Source: Oscillospiraceae bacterium
GTDB lineage: Bacteria; Bacillota_A; Clostridia; Oscillospirales; Oscillospiraceae
NCBI GenBank assembly: GCA_902786615.1
Contig: CADADE010000026.1
Coordinates: 1-28,465, forward strand
Direction: 5' to 3'
Length of the DNA stretch: 28,465 nt
This document shows positions 7,900 through 18,452 of this stretch, piece by piece. How positions within the stretch are numbered: position 1 is the stretch's first letter; each line of letters begins with the position of its first letter. The notes beneath the pieces are model-generated. The model ran no database searches and was not told the origin of the DNA. It saw only the letters and a list, made by a program, of their open reading frames with translations. The position numbers and the translations under genes are program-made.

Positions 7900-8283
7900 T
7901 TATTTCTTTTTCTGCTTTTCGATGAAGGCGTCCACCCGATCCATGACCTGGGGCACCAGGTCGATCACGCGGTCAACGGTGGTGCTGGCCGGCGGGGTGA
8001 CGTTGATCATCCGCACGACCCCGTCTTTGATGATCAGAAAGCCGATAGGCTCGACCTTGACGCCGGTGGCGTTGCCGCCGCCGTAGGGCCGCCGCTCCCC
8101 TTCCTTCTTGCTGCCGAATTCCACACCGCCGCCGCCGAAGCCGACGCTGATTTTGGAAATGGGAACCAGGGTAATCCCGTCCGGCGTGTAGATGGGATCG
8201 CCCACAACCGTGTCAACCTTGAGAATGTTCTTCACATTCTCCATTGTGCTCTGCATCAGTTCGCCGATCGGATTTGTCTCCAT
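7900..8283 (-). CDS. gerW: GerW family sporulation protein (YtfJ-like)
   Basis: A 127-residue protein matching the GerW/YtfJ family, found in spore formers and in Bacillus needed for normal germination. The family core is visible: VVGDPIYTPDGITLVPISK, a glycine-rich GFGGGG segment, a GGGNATGVKVEPIGFLII stretch and a basic C-terminus (EKQKKK). No signal peptide or membrane segment is seen. The ATG at 8283 has AAGGAAGG 6-8 bases upstream, located inside the upstream DUF2953 coding region, which it overlaps by 71 bases in another frame. The DUF2953-gerW pairing matches ytfI-ytfJ of Bacillus subtilis. The stop lies 4 bases from a palindromic element that separates it from the carboxypeptidase gene. 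Confidence 0.92.
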   Translation of the reverse strand: METNPIGELMQSTMENVKNILKVDTVVGDPIYTPDGITLVPISKISVGFGGGGVEFGSKKEGERRPYGGGNATGVKVEPIGFLIIKDGVVRMINVTPPASTTVDRVIDLVPQVMDRVDAFIEKQKKK

Positions 8284-9064
8284 TGTTGTCCTTCCTTTCC
8301 TCAGGCTGATTATTCTCCTGCTCTATGGCTGTTGTTTGTGCATTTTCATCTGCGGCGGCCTCGCCATTGGCTTTTGCAAGCTCCGCCTCTTTTTTGAGGC
8401 GCTTTTTCCGCTTTCTCAGAACGCCGATCACGCCAATCCCAGCCGCGATGGCCGCGCGCACGACCTGGATGAGGCGCAGGGTAATGCTGAGTTCCGTGTC
8501 GATGCGCATGGAATCGGCCATGAAGTCGATTTCCGTCCGCACGTCCACATCCCCGGTGACATTGAAAATGGGGGCGCAGATCGGCGAGAGCACACTCAGC
8601 GCCGAATTGATATAGTTAAAGCTCATGGCGGCGTCGTAGGGGTCCTCGCCGGCTACCGCCCAGTGCAGCATGAACTTGCGCACCGTGAGCTTTCCGAACT
8701 TTTTAAGTCCGTTGAGCGCTTTTTTCGCGATTTCAAGCAGCTCGTCCCTGGTGAAGTTAAAGTCCCGTTTCGGTTTTTCCTCTTTCTCCTCCTTGGGCTC
8801 CTCCGGCGGCTTTTCCTCCTTCGGCTTCTCTTCCGGCTTCTGCTCCTTCTCCTTTCGCGGAATGAGCTGGATAGCAAAGCCGTTGATCCTTGCCGCAAGC
8901 CGGAATTCGCCGTTCAGATAGGCGACGTCCGCACCGATCGGCACAAAGAGTATAAAGGCGATGATCAGCGCGAGAAGTCCCACCAGGATCCAGGCGACCG
9001 TGGGAAAGAAGATAAACAGCAGCACCAGGGCGGCAAGCGCGCCAAGGGCTATCCACTTTATCAA
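8213..9064 (-). CDS. DUF2953 domain protein (YtfI-like)
   Basis: A 283-residue membrane-associated protein of unknown activity. Residues 1-45 form one or two hydrophobic segments, followed by a short conserved region, then a very charged Lys/Glu/Pro-rich linker at about 73-105, a DUF2953-type domain (roughly 110-225, including LHWAVAGEDPYDAAMSFNY and FNVTGDVDVRTEIDF), a basic stretch and a hydrophilic tail. The start is TTG at 9064, supported by AGGAGGAGGG at the expected distance; it lies 2 bases after the scpB stop. The gene precedes gerW, as ytfI precedes ytfJ in Bacillus, which points to sporulation. The last 23 codons overlap gerW in another frame; that tail is low-complexity and may be a recent extension. 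Confidence 0.82.
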   Translation of the reverse strand: MIKWIALGALAALVLLFIFFPTVAWILVGLLALIIAFILFVPIGADVAYLNGEFRLAARINGFAIQLIPRKEKEQKPEEKPKEEKPPEEPKEEKEEKPKRDFNFTRDELLEIAKKALNGLKKFGKLTVRKFMLHWAVAGEDPYDAAMSFNYINSALSVLSPICAPIFNVTGDVDVRTEIDFMADSMRIDTELSITLRLIQVVRAAIAAGIGVIGVLRKRKKRLKKEAELAKANGEAAADENAQTTAIEQENNQPEERKDNNGDKSDRRTDAEHNGECEEHSQG

Positions 9065-9066
9065 GC

Positions 9067-9690
9067 TTATCCCTCCTCCTGAGGCGTATCGGCATGTTCT
9101 CCGTTCTGACTTTCTTCCTTCTCCTGCGGTTTCGTGAGCTTGTCGATGGCGCTTTGCAGCTTTTCAAGGCCCTCGCTGCCGCTCACCTCCGGCAAGACCG
9201 GAAGCTCTGACAGGCGGGTGACGCCCATGGTGCGCAAAAAAGCGTCCGTCGTGCGGAAGACGGCGGGACGGCCCGGCGCTTCGAGCCTGCCGCACTCCTC
9301 AATGAGCCCGCGCTCCGTCAGAACGCTGACGCTGTAGGAGCTGTCCACGCCGCGCACCTGCTCGATATAAGCGCGGGTCACGGGCTGGAAATACGCCACG
9401 ACCGCAAGGGTCTCCAGCGCGGACTGGGAAAGCATGGGCGGCTTGCGCTGCTCGAGGCAGGCGCTGATGACGCCTGCATGCTCCGGCGCGGAGCACATCT
9501 GCACCTTGTCGTCCAGGCGCAGCACCCGAATCCCGCGGCCCTCGGACTCATAGAGGTCTGAGAGCCAGGCGACTGTGCGGGCGATCTCTTCCTCCTCCGC
9601 GCCCAGGATCAGGGACAGGCGCGCGAGCGGAACGCTTTCACCCGCCGCAAAGAGTACAGCCTCCACGGCTGCTGTCAGTTTATCCATCAT
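9067..9690 (-). CDS. scpB: Segregation and condensation protein B
   Basis: A 207-residue ScpB, the winged-helix kleisin-binding subunit of the SMC-ScpA-ScpB condensin that compacts and separates chromosomes. Diagnostic sequence includes AVEAVLFAAGESV at the N-terminus, QSALETLAVVAYFQPVTRAYIEQVRGVDS in the middle (a hallmark of the family) and RPAVFRTTDAFLRTMGV. The C-terminus is a variable acidic tail. The ATG at 9690 overlaps the scpA stop as ATGA; a second ATG follows immediately. There is no strong ribosome binding site, so translation is probably coupled to scpA. The TAA lies 2 bases before the DUF2953 start. Confidence 0.95.
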   Translation of the reverse strand: MMDKLTAAVEAVLFAAGESVPLARLSLILGAEEEEIARTVAWLSDLYESEGRGIRVLRLDDKVQMCSAPEHAGVISACLEQRKPPMLSQSALETLAVVAYFQPVTRAYIEQVRGVDSSYSVSVLTERGLIEECGRLEAPGRPAVFRTTDAFLRTMGVTRLSELPVLPEVSGSEGLEKLQSAIDKLTKPQEKEESQNGEHADTPQEEG

Positions 9691-10475
9691 GTTTCTTCGA
9701 TCTTTTCCATTATTTCATCCACATTACCGCCGATGAAGCTGAGCGAATAGCTCTCCTCTTCCCGTTCGATGTGTACGCTGCCGATACTGCAAAGCTCCAG
9801 CACCGACACGAAGGTCGCCACGATCTCCGAGCGAGACCGGCACTCCCGGTACAGCTCGCTGAGACTCACATTGCCCGAACGCAGACGGTTCAGGATCTGC
9901 AGGCTTTTGTCGCGCACGCTGTACACGATCCGCTGCGGCACCTTCGCGCTCATGTCCGGCTGGGCGGGCTTACCGCCCCTTGCGTAGATCCGGTACATCG
10001 CCTTGAGAAGATCCACCGGCTTGTGGTGGTATTCGTATTCCTTCCCGCGCTTCGGCAGCGGCTCCGGCGGCTTGACGCCGTAGAGAAGCCCGCGCTCCGA
10101 GGCTTTTTTCAGCTCCGGGATAACCTTCTGCACGGCGGCGAAAACGTCCCGCGCCTTCAGCTGCTCCAGGGAGCTCATGAGAAGCTCCAGCTCCGAAACC
10201 TCTTCTTCATCCGCGGCGAGGAGAGTGCGCGTTTTGATATAGAGAAGCTGGGCCGCCATCTGTACAAATTCGCTTGCGATCTCCAGATCCATGCTCTGCG
10301 CAGCGTCCAGCCACGCGAGATACTGATCCAAAATATCCGAAATGCTGATATCGCGGATTTCGATTTTGTTTTTTGAAAGCAATTGCAGGATCAGGCTCAG
10401 CGGGCCTTCAAAGTCCTGCATCTCGTCCCTGTCGTGGACGATGCCCTCCAGATAAAAATTGGGATTTTCCATCAT
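9687..10475 (-). CDS. scpA: Segregation and condensation protein A
   Basis: A 262-residue kleisin of the bacterial SMC complex. The N-terminal block FEGPLSLILQLLSKNKIEIRDI (from about residue 23) is the SMC-neck-binding region, followed by the helical EFVQMAAQLLYIKTRTLL segment, and the C-terminal winged helix with VATFVSVLELCSIG that binds the SMC head. Length is normal. The ATG at 10475 overlaps the stop of the upstream site-2 protease gene as ATGA, and the stop overlaps the scpB start in the same way. No Shine-Dalgarno is visible, so translational coupling from the protease gene is likely. The pair scpA-scpB is conserved across Firmicutes. Confidence 0.95.
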   Translation of the reverse strand: MMENPNFYLEGIVHDRDEMQDFEGPLSLILQLLSKNKIEIRDISISDILDQYLAWLDAAQSMDLEIASEFVQMAAQLLYIKTRTLLAADEEEVSELELLMSSLEQLKARDVFAAVQKVIPELKKASERGLLYGVKPPEPLPKRGKEYEYHHKPVDLLKAMYRIYARGGKPAQPDMSAKVPQRIVYSVRDKSLQILNRLRSGNVSLSELYRECRSRSEIVATFVSVLELCSIGSVHIEREEESYSLSFIGGNVDEIMEKIEET

Positions 10476-11176
10476 TGATAAAACAGCTTGAAAACAAGAT
10501 TACAGGCTCCCTGCGCGAGCGGAAGCAGATGCAGATAGACCCAGCGGATGGCTGCGGAGAGGGGCGTGCCGAGTACGCCGGACCAGACAAGCAGCATCAA
10601 AACCAGCCCGCCGTAGCGCTCATAGCGCATCAGGGTCCTGTAGTTTTCCTCGTCAAGCACGGAGAACAACACCTTGGAGCCGTCCAGCGGCGGGACCGGG
10701 AGTATATTGAAAATGGCATAGCCGATGCTGATATAGGCCGTGAGATCCAGCATGTCCAGCACAAACTCCCCGACGCTGCCGCCCTGCAGCGGCAGATAAA
10801 GAAGGCCGTAAAGCAGCAGGCAGACCAGGGTGATAAGCACATTGCTCACCGGTCCTGCCAGCGCTGTGATGGCCATGTCGCGTTTCGGGTTTTTAAACTT
10901 GTTCATATTCACAGGCACAGGCTTTGCATAGCCGAAGTGCACCGTCACCATCATCAGAAGCCCGATCGGGTCCAGATGCTTGAGCGGATTGAGCGTCAGG
11001 CGTCCGGCACGCTTGGCGGTATCGTCCCCCAGGCGATAGGCGACCAGACCATGGCTCAGCTCATGCAGGGTGATACAGATGAGCGACGGAATCACGCTGC
11101 GCAGGATCCCAAGCAGATAGCTGAAATCAAAGCCGTTCTTGATTATTTCCAGATCGCTGATTGCATTCACCCCCAA
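10472..11176 (-). CDS. Site-2 protease family membrane protein (M50-like)
   Basis: A polytopic membrane metalloprotease of about 234 residues. The zinc motif HELSH (H38, E39, H42) lies in the first hydrophobic helix and the third ligand is in NILPVPPLDGSK (D165), as in family M50B; four or five more hydrophobic helices are visible. The substrate is unknown; the SpoIVFB and RseP relatives cut membrane-bound regulators. This short form without a PDZ domain is commonly found before scpA in Clostridia. The start is uncertain: TTG at 11176 or GTG at 11170, both beside a GGGGG run. A possible promoter at 11186-11214 would leave almost no 5' leader. The stop overlaps scpA by 4 bases. Confidence 0.88.
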   Translation of the reverse strand: MGVNAISDLEIIKNGFDFSYLLGILRSVIPSLICITLHELSHGLVAYRLGDDTAKRAGRLTLNPLKHLDPIGLLMMVTVHFGYAKPVPVNMNKFKNPKRDMAITALAGPVSNVLITLVCLLLYGLLYLPLQGGSVGEFVLDMLDLTAYISIGYAIFNILPVPPLDGSKVLFSVLDEENYRTLMRYERYGGLVLMLLVWSGVLGTPLSAAIRWVYLHLLPLAQGACNLVFKLFYQ

Positions 11177-11185
11177 GATATCGCC

Positions 11186-11214
11186 ATTTTACCAAATCTT
11201 TATACGAAATACAA
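11186..11214 (-). promoter_or_regulatory. Possible sigma-A promoter for the site-2 protease/scpAB operon
   Basis: On the minus strand TTGTAT (11214-11209) and TAAAAT (11191-11186) are separated by 17 bases. The -10 box is good and the -35 box weak. Initiation would fall about 3-9 bases before the proposed start codons. Confidence 0.4.
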
Positions 11215-11217
11215 GCT

Positions 11218-11244
11218 TCAGCGGGGAAAAACTTTCCCCGCTGA
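11218..11244 (-). terminator. Hairpin after ysxC, probable terminator
   Basis: A perfect 12-bp stem, TCAGCGGGGAAA (11218-11229) with TTTCCCCGCTGA (11233-11244), closes a 3-base loop 28 bases after the ysxC stop. The T tract behind it on the minus strand is poor, so termination may be incomplete. Confidence 0.55.
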
Positions 11245-11272
11245 GCAAATTCTTGTCATGATTCGATGCTTT

Positions 11273-11860
11273 TTAAACCAGCTTGCTGATTTCGGACAGG
11301 AGCGTTTCCCTCCCCTGCCCCTTTTCGGCGGAAAACGGAATGAGCAGCACATTCTCCGGCAGAGCGAGCGTCTCCCGGATCAGCGCAAGATTCGGCTCGA
11401 TCTCGCTCTTTTTGAGCTTGTCGAGCTTGTTTGCCACCACGACGAGGCGGCAGCCCGTGTTTTTGAACCATTCCGCCATGGTCACGTCGTCCGCCGTGGG
11501 CTTGTGCCGCGCGTCCACGATCATGACGCCAAGCTGAAAGAGCCCGGCGGCAAAGAAATCCTCCATGAGCTTTCCCCAGCGCTCCCGTTCGGCCTGGGAA
11601 ACCCTGGCATAGCCGTAGCCCGGCAGGTCGATGAGATAGAGCCGCTCGTCGATCAGGAAATAGTTGACATGGATGGTCTTTCCCGGCTCAGAGCCGACGC
11701 GCGCAAAGTTCTTGCGGTTTAAGAGGCGGTTTATGACCGAGGACTTGCCGACATTGGATTTCCCGGCAAAGGCCACGGCGGGGACGCTGCTGCTGATAAA
11801 CTGCGCGGGCGCGGCGGCGGATTTCACAAACTCCGCCTTGTTCACATTCAGTGCTTTCAT
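11273..11860 (-). CDS. ysxC: Ribosome biogenesis GTPase YsxC/EngB
   Basis: A 195-residue TRAFAC GTPase needed for late 50S subunit assembly. G1 is AGKSNVGKSS (residues 32-41), G3 is DLPGYG (about 78-83), G4 is NKLD (144-147) and the G5 region is SAEKG. The characteristic GYGYARVS follows G3. Length fits the family. The ATG at 11860 lies one base after the lon stop and has no clear ribosome binding site, so coupled translation with lon is likely. It is the last gene of the tig-clpP-clpX-lon-ysxC block, an order widely conserved in Firmicutes, and a hairpin follows it. Confidence 0.95.
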   Translation of the reverse strand: MKALNVNKAEFVKSAAAPAQFISSSVPAVAFAGKSNVGKSSVINRLLNRKNFARVGSEPGKTIHVNYFLIDERLYLIDLPGYGYARVSQAERERWGKLMEDFFAAGLFQLGVMIVDARHKPTADDVTMAEWFKNTGCRLVVVANKLDKLKKSEIEPNLALIRETLALPENVLLIPFSAEKGQGRETLLSEISKLV

Positions 11861-11861
11861 C

Positions 11862-14249
<2,388 letters not shown>

Positions 14250-14275
14250 GTTGCTTCCTTTCTGTCCGCGGCCGC

Positions 14276-15610
14276 TTATTCCTTACCGGCGGCCTTGCGC
14301 CTGCGCCCCTGTTTGGGCGCGGGAAGCGCTTCCTGCTCATGCTCCGGGAAACTGCCGTCCCCCTCATGGAGCATCAGGGGCGTCGTATTCTCCCTGACGT
14401 TTTCAGCGGTCACAATGACCTTCTTTACCGTTTTGTCGGAGGGGACGCGGTACATGATATCGGTCATGACCCCCTCGACCACGCTGCGAAGGCCGCGCGC
14501 GCCGATCTTCATCTGAATCGCCTTGTCCGCAATGGCCTCCAACGCCTCCGGCTGATATTCCAGCTCCACGCCGTCGTAGGACATGAGCGTCTGATACTGC
14601 CGGGTCAGGGCGTTTTTCGGCTCCGTGAGGATGCGCACCAGATCATCCCGGTTCAGGCTGTCCAGGGTGGCGACCACCGGCAGGCGGCCGATCAGCTCCG
14701 GAATGATGCCGAATTGCAGAAGATCGTGCTGCTGCACAAGGGACATGATCTTGCCCACGTCCCGGTCGGCCTTGCTCGTGATCTCCGCGCCGAAGCCCAT
14801 GCTCTTTTTGTCGGTGCGCCGCTCGATGATCTTGTCGAGGCCGTCGAACGCGCCGCCGCAGATGAAGAGGATGTTGGTGGTGTCCACATGGATGAACTCC
14901 TGCTGCGGATGCTTGCGCCCGCCGTTCGGCGGGACGTTCGCGATGGTGCCCTCCAGGAGCTTCAGCATGGCCTGCTGTACGCCCTCGCCCGAAACGTCGC
15001 GGGTGATGGAGGTATTCTCGCTTTTGCGGGCGATTTTGTCGATTTCGTCGATGTAAATAATGCCCTTCTGGGCGCGCTCCACATCGAAGTCCGCGGCTTG
15101 CAGGAGCTTGAGGATGACGTTTTCCACATCCTCGCCCACATAGCCGGCCTCGGTCAGCGTTGTGGCGTCCGCGATGGCAAAGGGTACGTCCAGCATCTTC
15201 GCCATGGTCTGGGCAAAGAGCGTCTTGCCGCTGCCGGTCGGGCCAATAAGGAGGATATTGCTCTTTTGCAGCTCGACGTCGTCCTTGCTCCCATGCAGGA
15301 TGCGCTTGTAGTGATTGTACACCGCGACGGACAGGACGATTTTCGCCCTCTCCTGGCCGATCACATATTCGTCAAGGCGCTCCTTGATCTGCATGGGCTT
15401 GGGAAGCTTTTGAAATTCGAGCGGCAGGCCGTCATAGCCCAGGACCATCTGGTCGTACGGCTCGTCTGCTTCTCCAATAATGTCGGCGCACATGCGTACG
15501 CAGTCATCGCAGATATAACAATTGTTGCCGGCGATCAGGTGTTCCACCAGCGATTGGGGCTTACCGCAAAAGGAGCAGCGGATGCTGCGTCTGTCTTCGT
15601 TTCTTGCCAT
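14276..15610 (-). CDS. clpX: ClpX, ATP-binding unfoldase of the ClpXP protease
   Basis: A 444-residue AAA+ unfoldase that recognises tagged or native substrates and feeds them to ClpP. The N-terminal zinc domain has C12, C15, C34 and C37 (CSFCGKPQ ... YICDDC). Walker A GPTGSGKT is at 123-130, Walker B IIYIDEID at about 184-191, and the pore and RKHPQQEF segments are present. The ClpP-docking loop reads M271-G-F273 rather than the usual IGF, a conservative hydrophobic change. The C-terminal extension is basic (GRRRKAAGK). The ATG at 15610 has AAGGAG upstream. It follows clpP across a 54-base gap holding a hairpin that may reduce readthrough. Confidence 0.97.
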   Translation of the reverse strand: MARNEDRRSIRCSFCGKPQSLVEHLIAGNNCYICDDCVRMCADIIGEADEPYDQMVLGYDGLPLEFQKLPKPMQIKERLDEYVIGQERAKIVLSVAVYNHYKRILHGSKDDVELQKSNILLIGPTGSGKTLFAQTMAKMLDVPFAIADATTLTEAGYVGEDVENVILKLLQAADFDVERAQKGIIYIDEIDKIARKSENTSITRDVSGEGVQQAMLKLLEGTIANVPPNGGRKHPQQEFIHVDTTNILFICGGAFDGLDKIIERRTDKKSMGFGAEITSKADRDVGKIMSLVQQHDLLQFGIIPELIGRLPVVATLDSLNRDDLVRILTEPKNALTRQYQTLMSYDGVELEYQPEALEAIADKAIQMKIGARGLRSVVEGVMTDIMYRVPSDKTVKKVIVTAENVRENTTPLMLHEGDGSFPEHEQEALPAPKQGRRRKAAGKE

Positions 15611-15625
15611 AAAATCTCCTTAACA

Positions 15626-15656
15626 AAGAAGGGGGAACGCATTGCCGTCCCCCCTC
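15626..15656 (-). terminator. Hairpin between clpP and clpX, possible attenuator
   Basis: On the minus strand GGGGGACG and GCGTTCCCCC can pair around a short loop and are followed by TTCTTTGTT. The imperfect stem and interrupted T tract suggest partial termination, which would lower clpX, lon and ysxC relative to tig and clpP. Confidence 0.5.
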
Positions 15657-15664
15657 CGCACTTA

Positions 15665-16246
15665 TCAACGCTTGAAAATAACCTTGTCGATCAGGCCGTA
15701 GTCCCTGGCCTCTTCCGCCGACATGAAGTAATCGCGCTCACAGTCGGCCGCGATGGTCTCCACGGGCTTGCCGGTATTCTCCGCAAGAATGGCATTGAGC
15801 TTTTTCTTGATCTTGAGAATATGCGCCGCCTGGATCTGAATGTCCGTGGCCTGGCCCTGGCTGCCGCCGGAGGGCTGGTGGATCATGATCTCGGCATTGG
15901 GCAGGGCGATGCGCTTGCCTTTCGCGCCGGAGGACAGCAGAAACGCGCCCATGGAAGCCGCCATGCCGATGCAGATGGTGGACACGTCGGGCTTGATATA
16001 CTGCATAGTGTCATAGATCGCAAGGCCGGCAGAAACGCTGCCGCCGGGACTGTTGATGTAAAACTGGATATCCTTGTCGGGATCCTGGGCTTCCAGATAC
16101 AGAAGCTGGGCCACGATGAGGCTCGCAGTCGTATCGTTTACCTCCTCCGACAGAAGCACGATCCTGTCGTTGAGCAGACGGGAGAAAATGTCATAGGACC
16201 GCTCGCCGCGGCTGGTCTGTTCTACTACATAGGGTACTAAACTCAT
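15665..16246 (-). CDS. clpP: ClpP, ATP-dependent Clp protease proteolytic subunit
   Basis: A 193-residue serine peptidase that forms the tetradecameric chamber used by ClpX and other Clp ATPases. The catalytic triad is S98 (GMAASMGA), H123 (MIHQPSGG) and D172 (CERDYFM). The N-terminal propeptide-like segment [21 protein letters not shown]... is standard and likely trimmed during maturation. Length is normal. The ATG at 16246 has AAGGAG about 9 bases upstream. It lies 63 bases after tig and is followed by clpX, so one transcript from the tig promoter probably covers all of them. Confidence 0.97.
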   Translation of the reverse strand: MSLVPYVVEQTSRGERSYDIFSRLLNDRIVLLSEEVNDTTASLIVAQLLYLEAQDPDKDIQFYINSPGGSVSAGLAIYDTMQYIKPDVSTICIGMAASMGAFLLSSGAKGKRIALPNAEIMIHQPSGGSQGQATDIQIQAAHILKIKKKLNAILAENTGKPVETIAADCERDYFMSAEEARDYGLIDKVIFKR

Positions 16247-16309
16247 TTAATAACGCTCCTTATGAACTGGGATAGAATACAGAAAGAGCATATCCTGAAA
16301 AAAAGAATC

Positions 16310-17599
16310 TTATTCCATCATCGCGATGGCGCTTTCCACGATCAGATTTGTGGCCAGCTCCTTGCGGAACTCATGGCGCATGAACGCCTCGCCGAAATAC
16401 TGCTTGAGCTGCTCGATCGTCGCGCCTACCTCTTCGGCGGTCTTGGCGACGTAAGCGTCAAACGCCTCGTCGGTATCGGCAAGCTCCTCAGCCTCCATCA
16501 CGGCGTCAAGCAGCAGATCGTTCTTGACCTGGAAGAGGGCCGCGGGACGGATGCTCTTTTCCATCATCTCGTCGTTGATGCCCATCATCTTCTTGATGTC
16601 GTCAAGGCTCGTGCTGTTGTCACGCAGGCCGAACTGGCTCGCGTAATTGCGGAGGATATCTTCCACCTTCTCCTCGATCATCACATCGGGGATGTCGGCG
16701 GTGATATTCTCAACAGCCTCGCGCATGATCTCGTTGCGGAAATCCGCTTCGGCGCGCTCGGCGCGGACCTTGGTTAGGTTCTCACGGATGCTGTTCTTGT
16801 ACTCCTCAAGGGTGTCGAACTCGGACACGTCCTTGGCAAACTCGTCATCGAGCTCGGGCAGCTCGGGCGTGGTGAGGCCGTTGAGCTTGACCTTGAAAAC
16901 GACGGCCTTGCCGGCAAGCTCAGGGGTATAGTCCTCGGGGAAGGTGATGTCGATATCCTTCTCCTCGCCGACCTTCATGCCGACAATCTGCTCCTCGAAG
17001 CCGGGAACGAAGCTGTTCGAGCCAAGCTCAAGCGCGTAGCCCTCGGCCTTGCCGCCCTCGAAGCGCTCCCCATTGAGGTAGCCGTCGAAGTCGATGTTGG
17101 CGGTGTCGCCCATCTGCGCGGGGCGGTCGTCGATGTCCAGCATACGGGCGTTGCGCTTGCGGACGCTGTTAAGCTCCGCCTCGACGTCCGCGTCGCTGAC
17201 TTCTGCGGCGGGCTTCTTCGCCTCAAGGCCCTTGTACTGACCGAGGGTAACCTCAGGATACAGGGTCACGGCGAAGGTATAGACAACATTCTTGTCATCC
17301 GTGATGTTCACATCGGAAATGGAAGGCGCACCAACGATCTTGAGGTCTGCCTCCTTGACGCCGAAGGAATAGGCTTCGGGTGCCAGCTCGTCCATGGCGT
17401 CCTGATAGAACACCTCGGGGCCGTACATACCCTCGATCACGGCGCGGGGGGCCTTGCCCTTGCGGAAGCCGGGGATGCTTATGGAAGATCTGTTCTTGAG
17501 GTAGGCATCATTGACGGCCTTGGCAAACTCGGCCGCATCGGACTCTACCACAAAAGCAGCGGTATTTTTTTCTTTCTTTTCGACATTCTTCAAAATCAT
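16310..17599 (-). CDS. tig: Trigger factor
   Basis: A 429-residue ribosome-bound chaperone that folds nascent chains. The ribosome-binding signature GFRKGKAP lies at residues 44-51; the FKBP-type peptidyl-prolyl isomerase domain spans about 160-245 (GDTANIDFDGYLNGERFEGG, LGSNSFVPGFEEQIVGM); the remainder is the helical arm domain that forms the substrate cradle. The ATG at 17599 is preceded by GAGGAGG. A good promoter (17641-17669) lies upstream. It is the first gene of the tig-clpP-clpX-lon-ysxC block, so it probably sets expression of the whole proteostasis unit. Confidence 0.96.
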   Translation of the reverse strand: MILKNVEKKEKNTAAFVVESDAAEFAKAVNDAYLKNRSSISIPGFRKGKAPRAVIEGMYGPEVFYQDAMDELAPEAYSFGVKEADLKIVGAPSISDVNITDDKNVVYTFAVTLYPEVTLGQYKGLEAKKPAAEVSDADVEAELNSVRKRNARMLDIDDRPAQMGDTANIDFDGYLNGERFEGGKAEGYALELGSNSFVPGFEEQIVGMKVGEEKDIDITFPEDYTPELAGKAVVFKVKLNGLTTPELPELDDEFAKDVSEFDTLEEYKNSIRENLTKVRAERAEADFRNEIMREAVENITADIPDVMIEEKVEDILRNYASQFGLRDNSTSLDDIKKMMGINDEMMEKSIRPAALFQVKNDLLLDAVMEAEELADTDEAFDAYVAKTAEEVGATIEQLKQYFGEAFMRHEFRKELATNLIVESAIAMME

Positions 17600-17640
17600 G
17601 GTTGATTTCCTCCTCTGTATGTGTCTGCACGCACCGTGAT

Positions 17641-17669
17641 ATGATAGCAGATATTTCCGTTAAAATCAA
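17641..17669 (-). promoter_or_regulatory. Sigma-A type promoter for tig-clpP
   Basis: On the minus strand TTGATT (17669-17664) and TATCAT (17646-17641) are 17 bases apart, with a TG pair one base before the -10 box (extended -10). It lies 42 bases upstream of the tig start and just behind the metallophosphoesterase stop. Confidence 0.7.
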
Positions 17670-17679
17670 TGACAAATTC

Positions 17680-18381
17680 TTAAACAAGCGCAGAAATTGG
17701 CAATCGCATGGGTGTGAAACGGATATAATCCGCCGAAACCAGCTTAAACTCCGTTCCGCCAACCCAGCCGTTGAAGGCCGCGGCGCAGCCCTTGCCGTGG
17801 ATATGGCCGTAGCAGCAGAGCGGCACCTCATACTCCTTCAGGAGTTGGAGGATCTCTTCGCAGCGGTAATTGCCATAGATCGGCGGGTAGTGGAGAAAGA
17901 CCAGCTTCCTCCTGTCCCCTGCCGCTTTCAGCGAGGTTTCCAGGCGCATGATTTCCCGCCGCATGATTTTCGCGTCATGCTCGCCGCCCTTTTCTTCCTC
18001 ATAAAACCAGCCCCGCGTGCCGCAGACGGCATAGTCGCCGTAAGAAAAGGCGTTGTTGTGGAGGATATCGATGCTCTCGATCCCCTCCTGTGTGAAAAAG
18101 CGTTTGATCTTGGCCGCCGTCGTCCACCAATAGTCGTGGTTTCCCTTGAGGATCAGCTTCTTACCGGGCAGTTCGTCCACGAAGTGAAAATCCGGCGCGG
18201 TTTCTTCCAGACTCATGCCCCAGCTCAGATCCCCGCACAACACTGTGAGATCGTCCTCCGTCAGCGCGGAGAAGGCTTCCCGCAGCTTCTGATCGTGGTT
18301 TTTCCAGCAGTCGCCGAAAATATCCATCGGCTTTTCCTTGGCCAGGGACAGATGCAGATCTCCGATGGTGTAAAGCGCCAT
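17680..18381 (-). CDS. Metallophosphoesterase (calcineurin-like)
   Basis: A 233-residue binuclear-metal phosphoesterase. All family motifs are present in order: GDLHLS (D8, H10), CGDLSWG (about residue 50), GNHDYWW (about 80), HYPP (about 165) and GHIHG (about 192). No signal peptide is seen, so it should be cytosolic. The substrate cannot be deduced; relatives act on phosphoproteins, nucleotides or nucleic acids. The ATG at 18381 has GGAGGAG directly upstream; in-frame sequence further upstream belongs to the divergent control region. It is transcribed away from the DUF1540 gene, and its stop lies just before the tig promoter with no terminator seen, so readthrough into tig is possible. Confidence 0.88.
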   Translation of the reverse strand: MALYTIGDLHLSLAKEKPMDIFGDCWKNHDQKLREAFSALTEDDLTVLCGDLSWGMSLEETAPDFHFVDELPGKKLILKGNHDYWWTTAAKIKRFFTQEGIESIDILHNNAFSYGDYAVCGTRGWFYEEEKGGEHDAKIMRREIMRLETSLKAAGDRRKLVFLHYPPIYGNYRCEEILQLLKEYEVPLCCYGHIHGKGCAAAFNGWVGGTEFKLVSADYIRFTPMRLPISALV

Positions 18382-18389
18382 AGCTCCTC

Positions 18390-18419
18390 CGAATAAACGA
18401 AACAAAATTGCAGATACTG
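18390..18419 (+). promoter_or_regulatory. Sigma-G/F-like promoter before the DUF1540 gene
   Basis: CGAATA (18390-18395) and GATACTG (18413-18419) are 17 bases apart. They resemble the Bacillus sigma-G -35 TGAATA and -10 CATACTA boxes with one and two differences. No good sigma-A promoter was seen in the same gap. Confidence 0.5.
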
Positions 18420-18452
18420 TTGACGAATCCAAAATCAAGGGAGGCAAATCTC

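Noticed and set aside
17641..17679. CtsR operator upstream of tig-clpP
   Set aside because: A TTTGTCA-like segment is present, but the tandem heptad repeat of CtsR sites is not.
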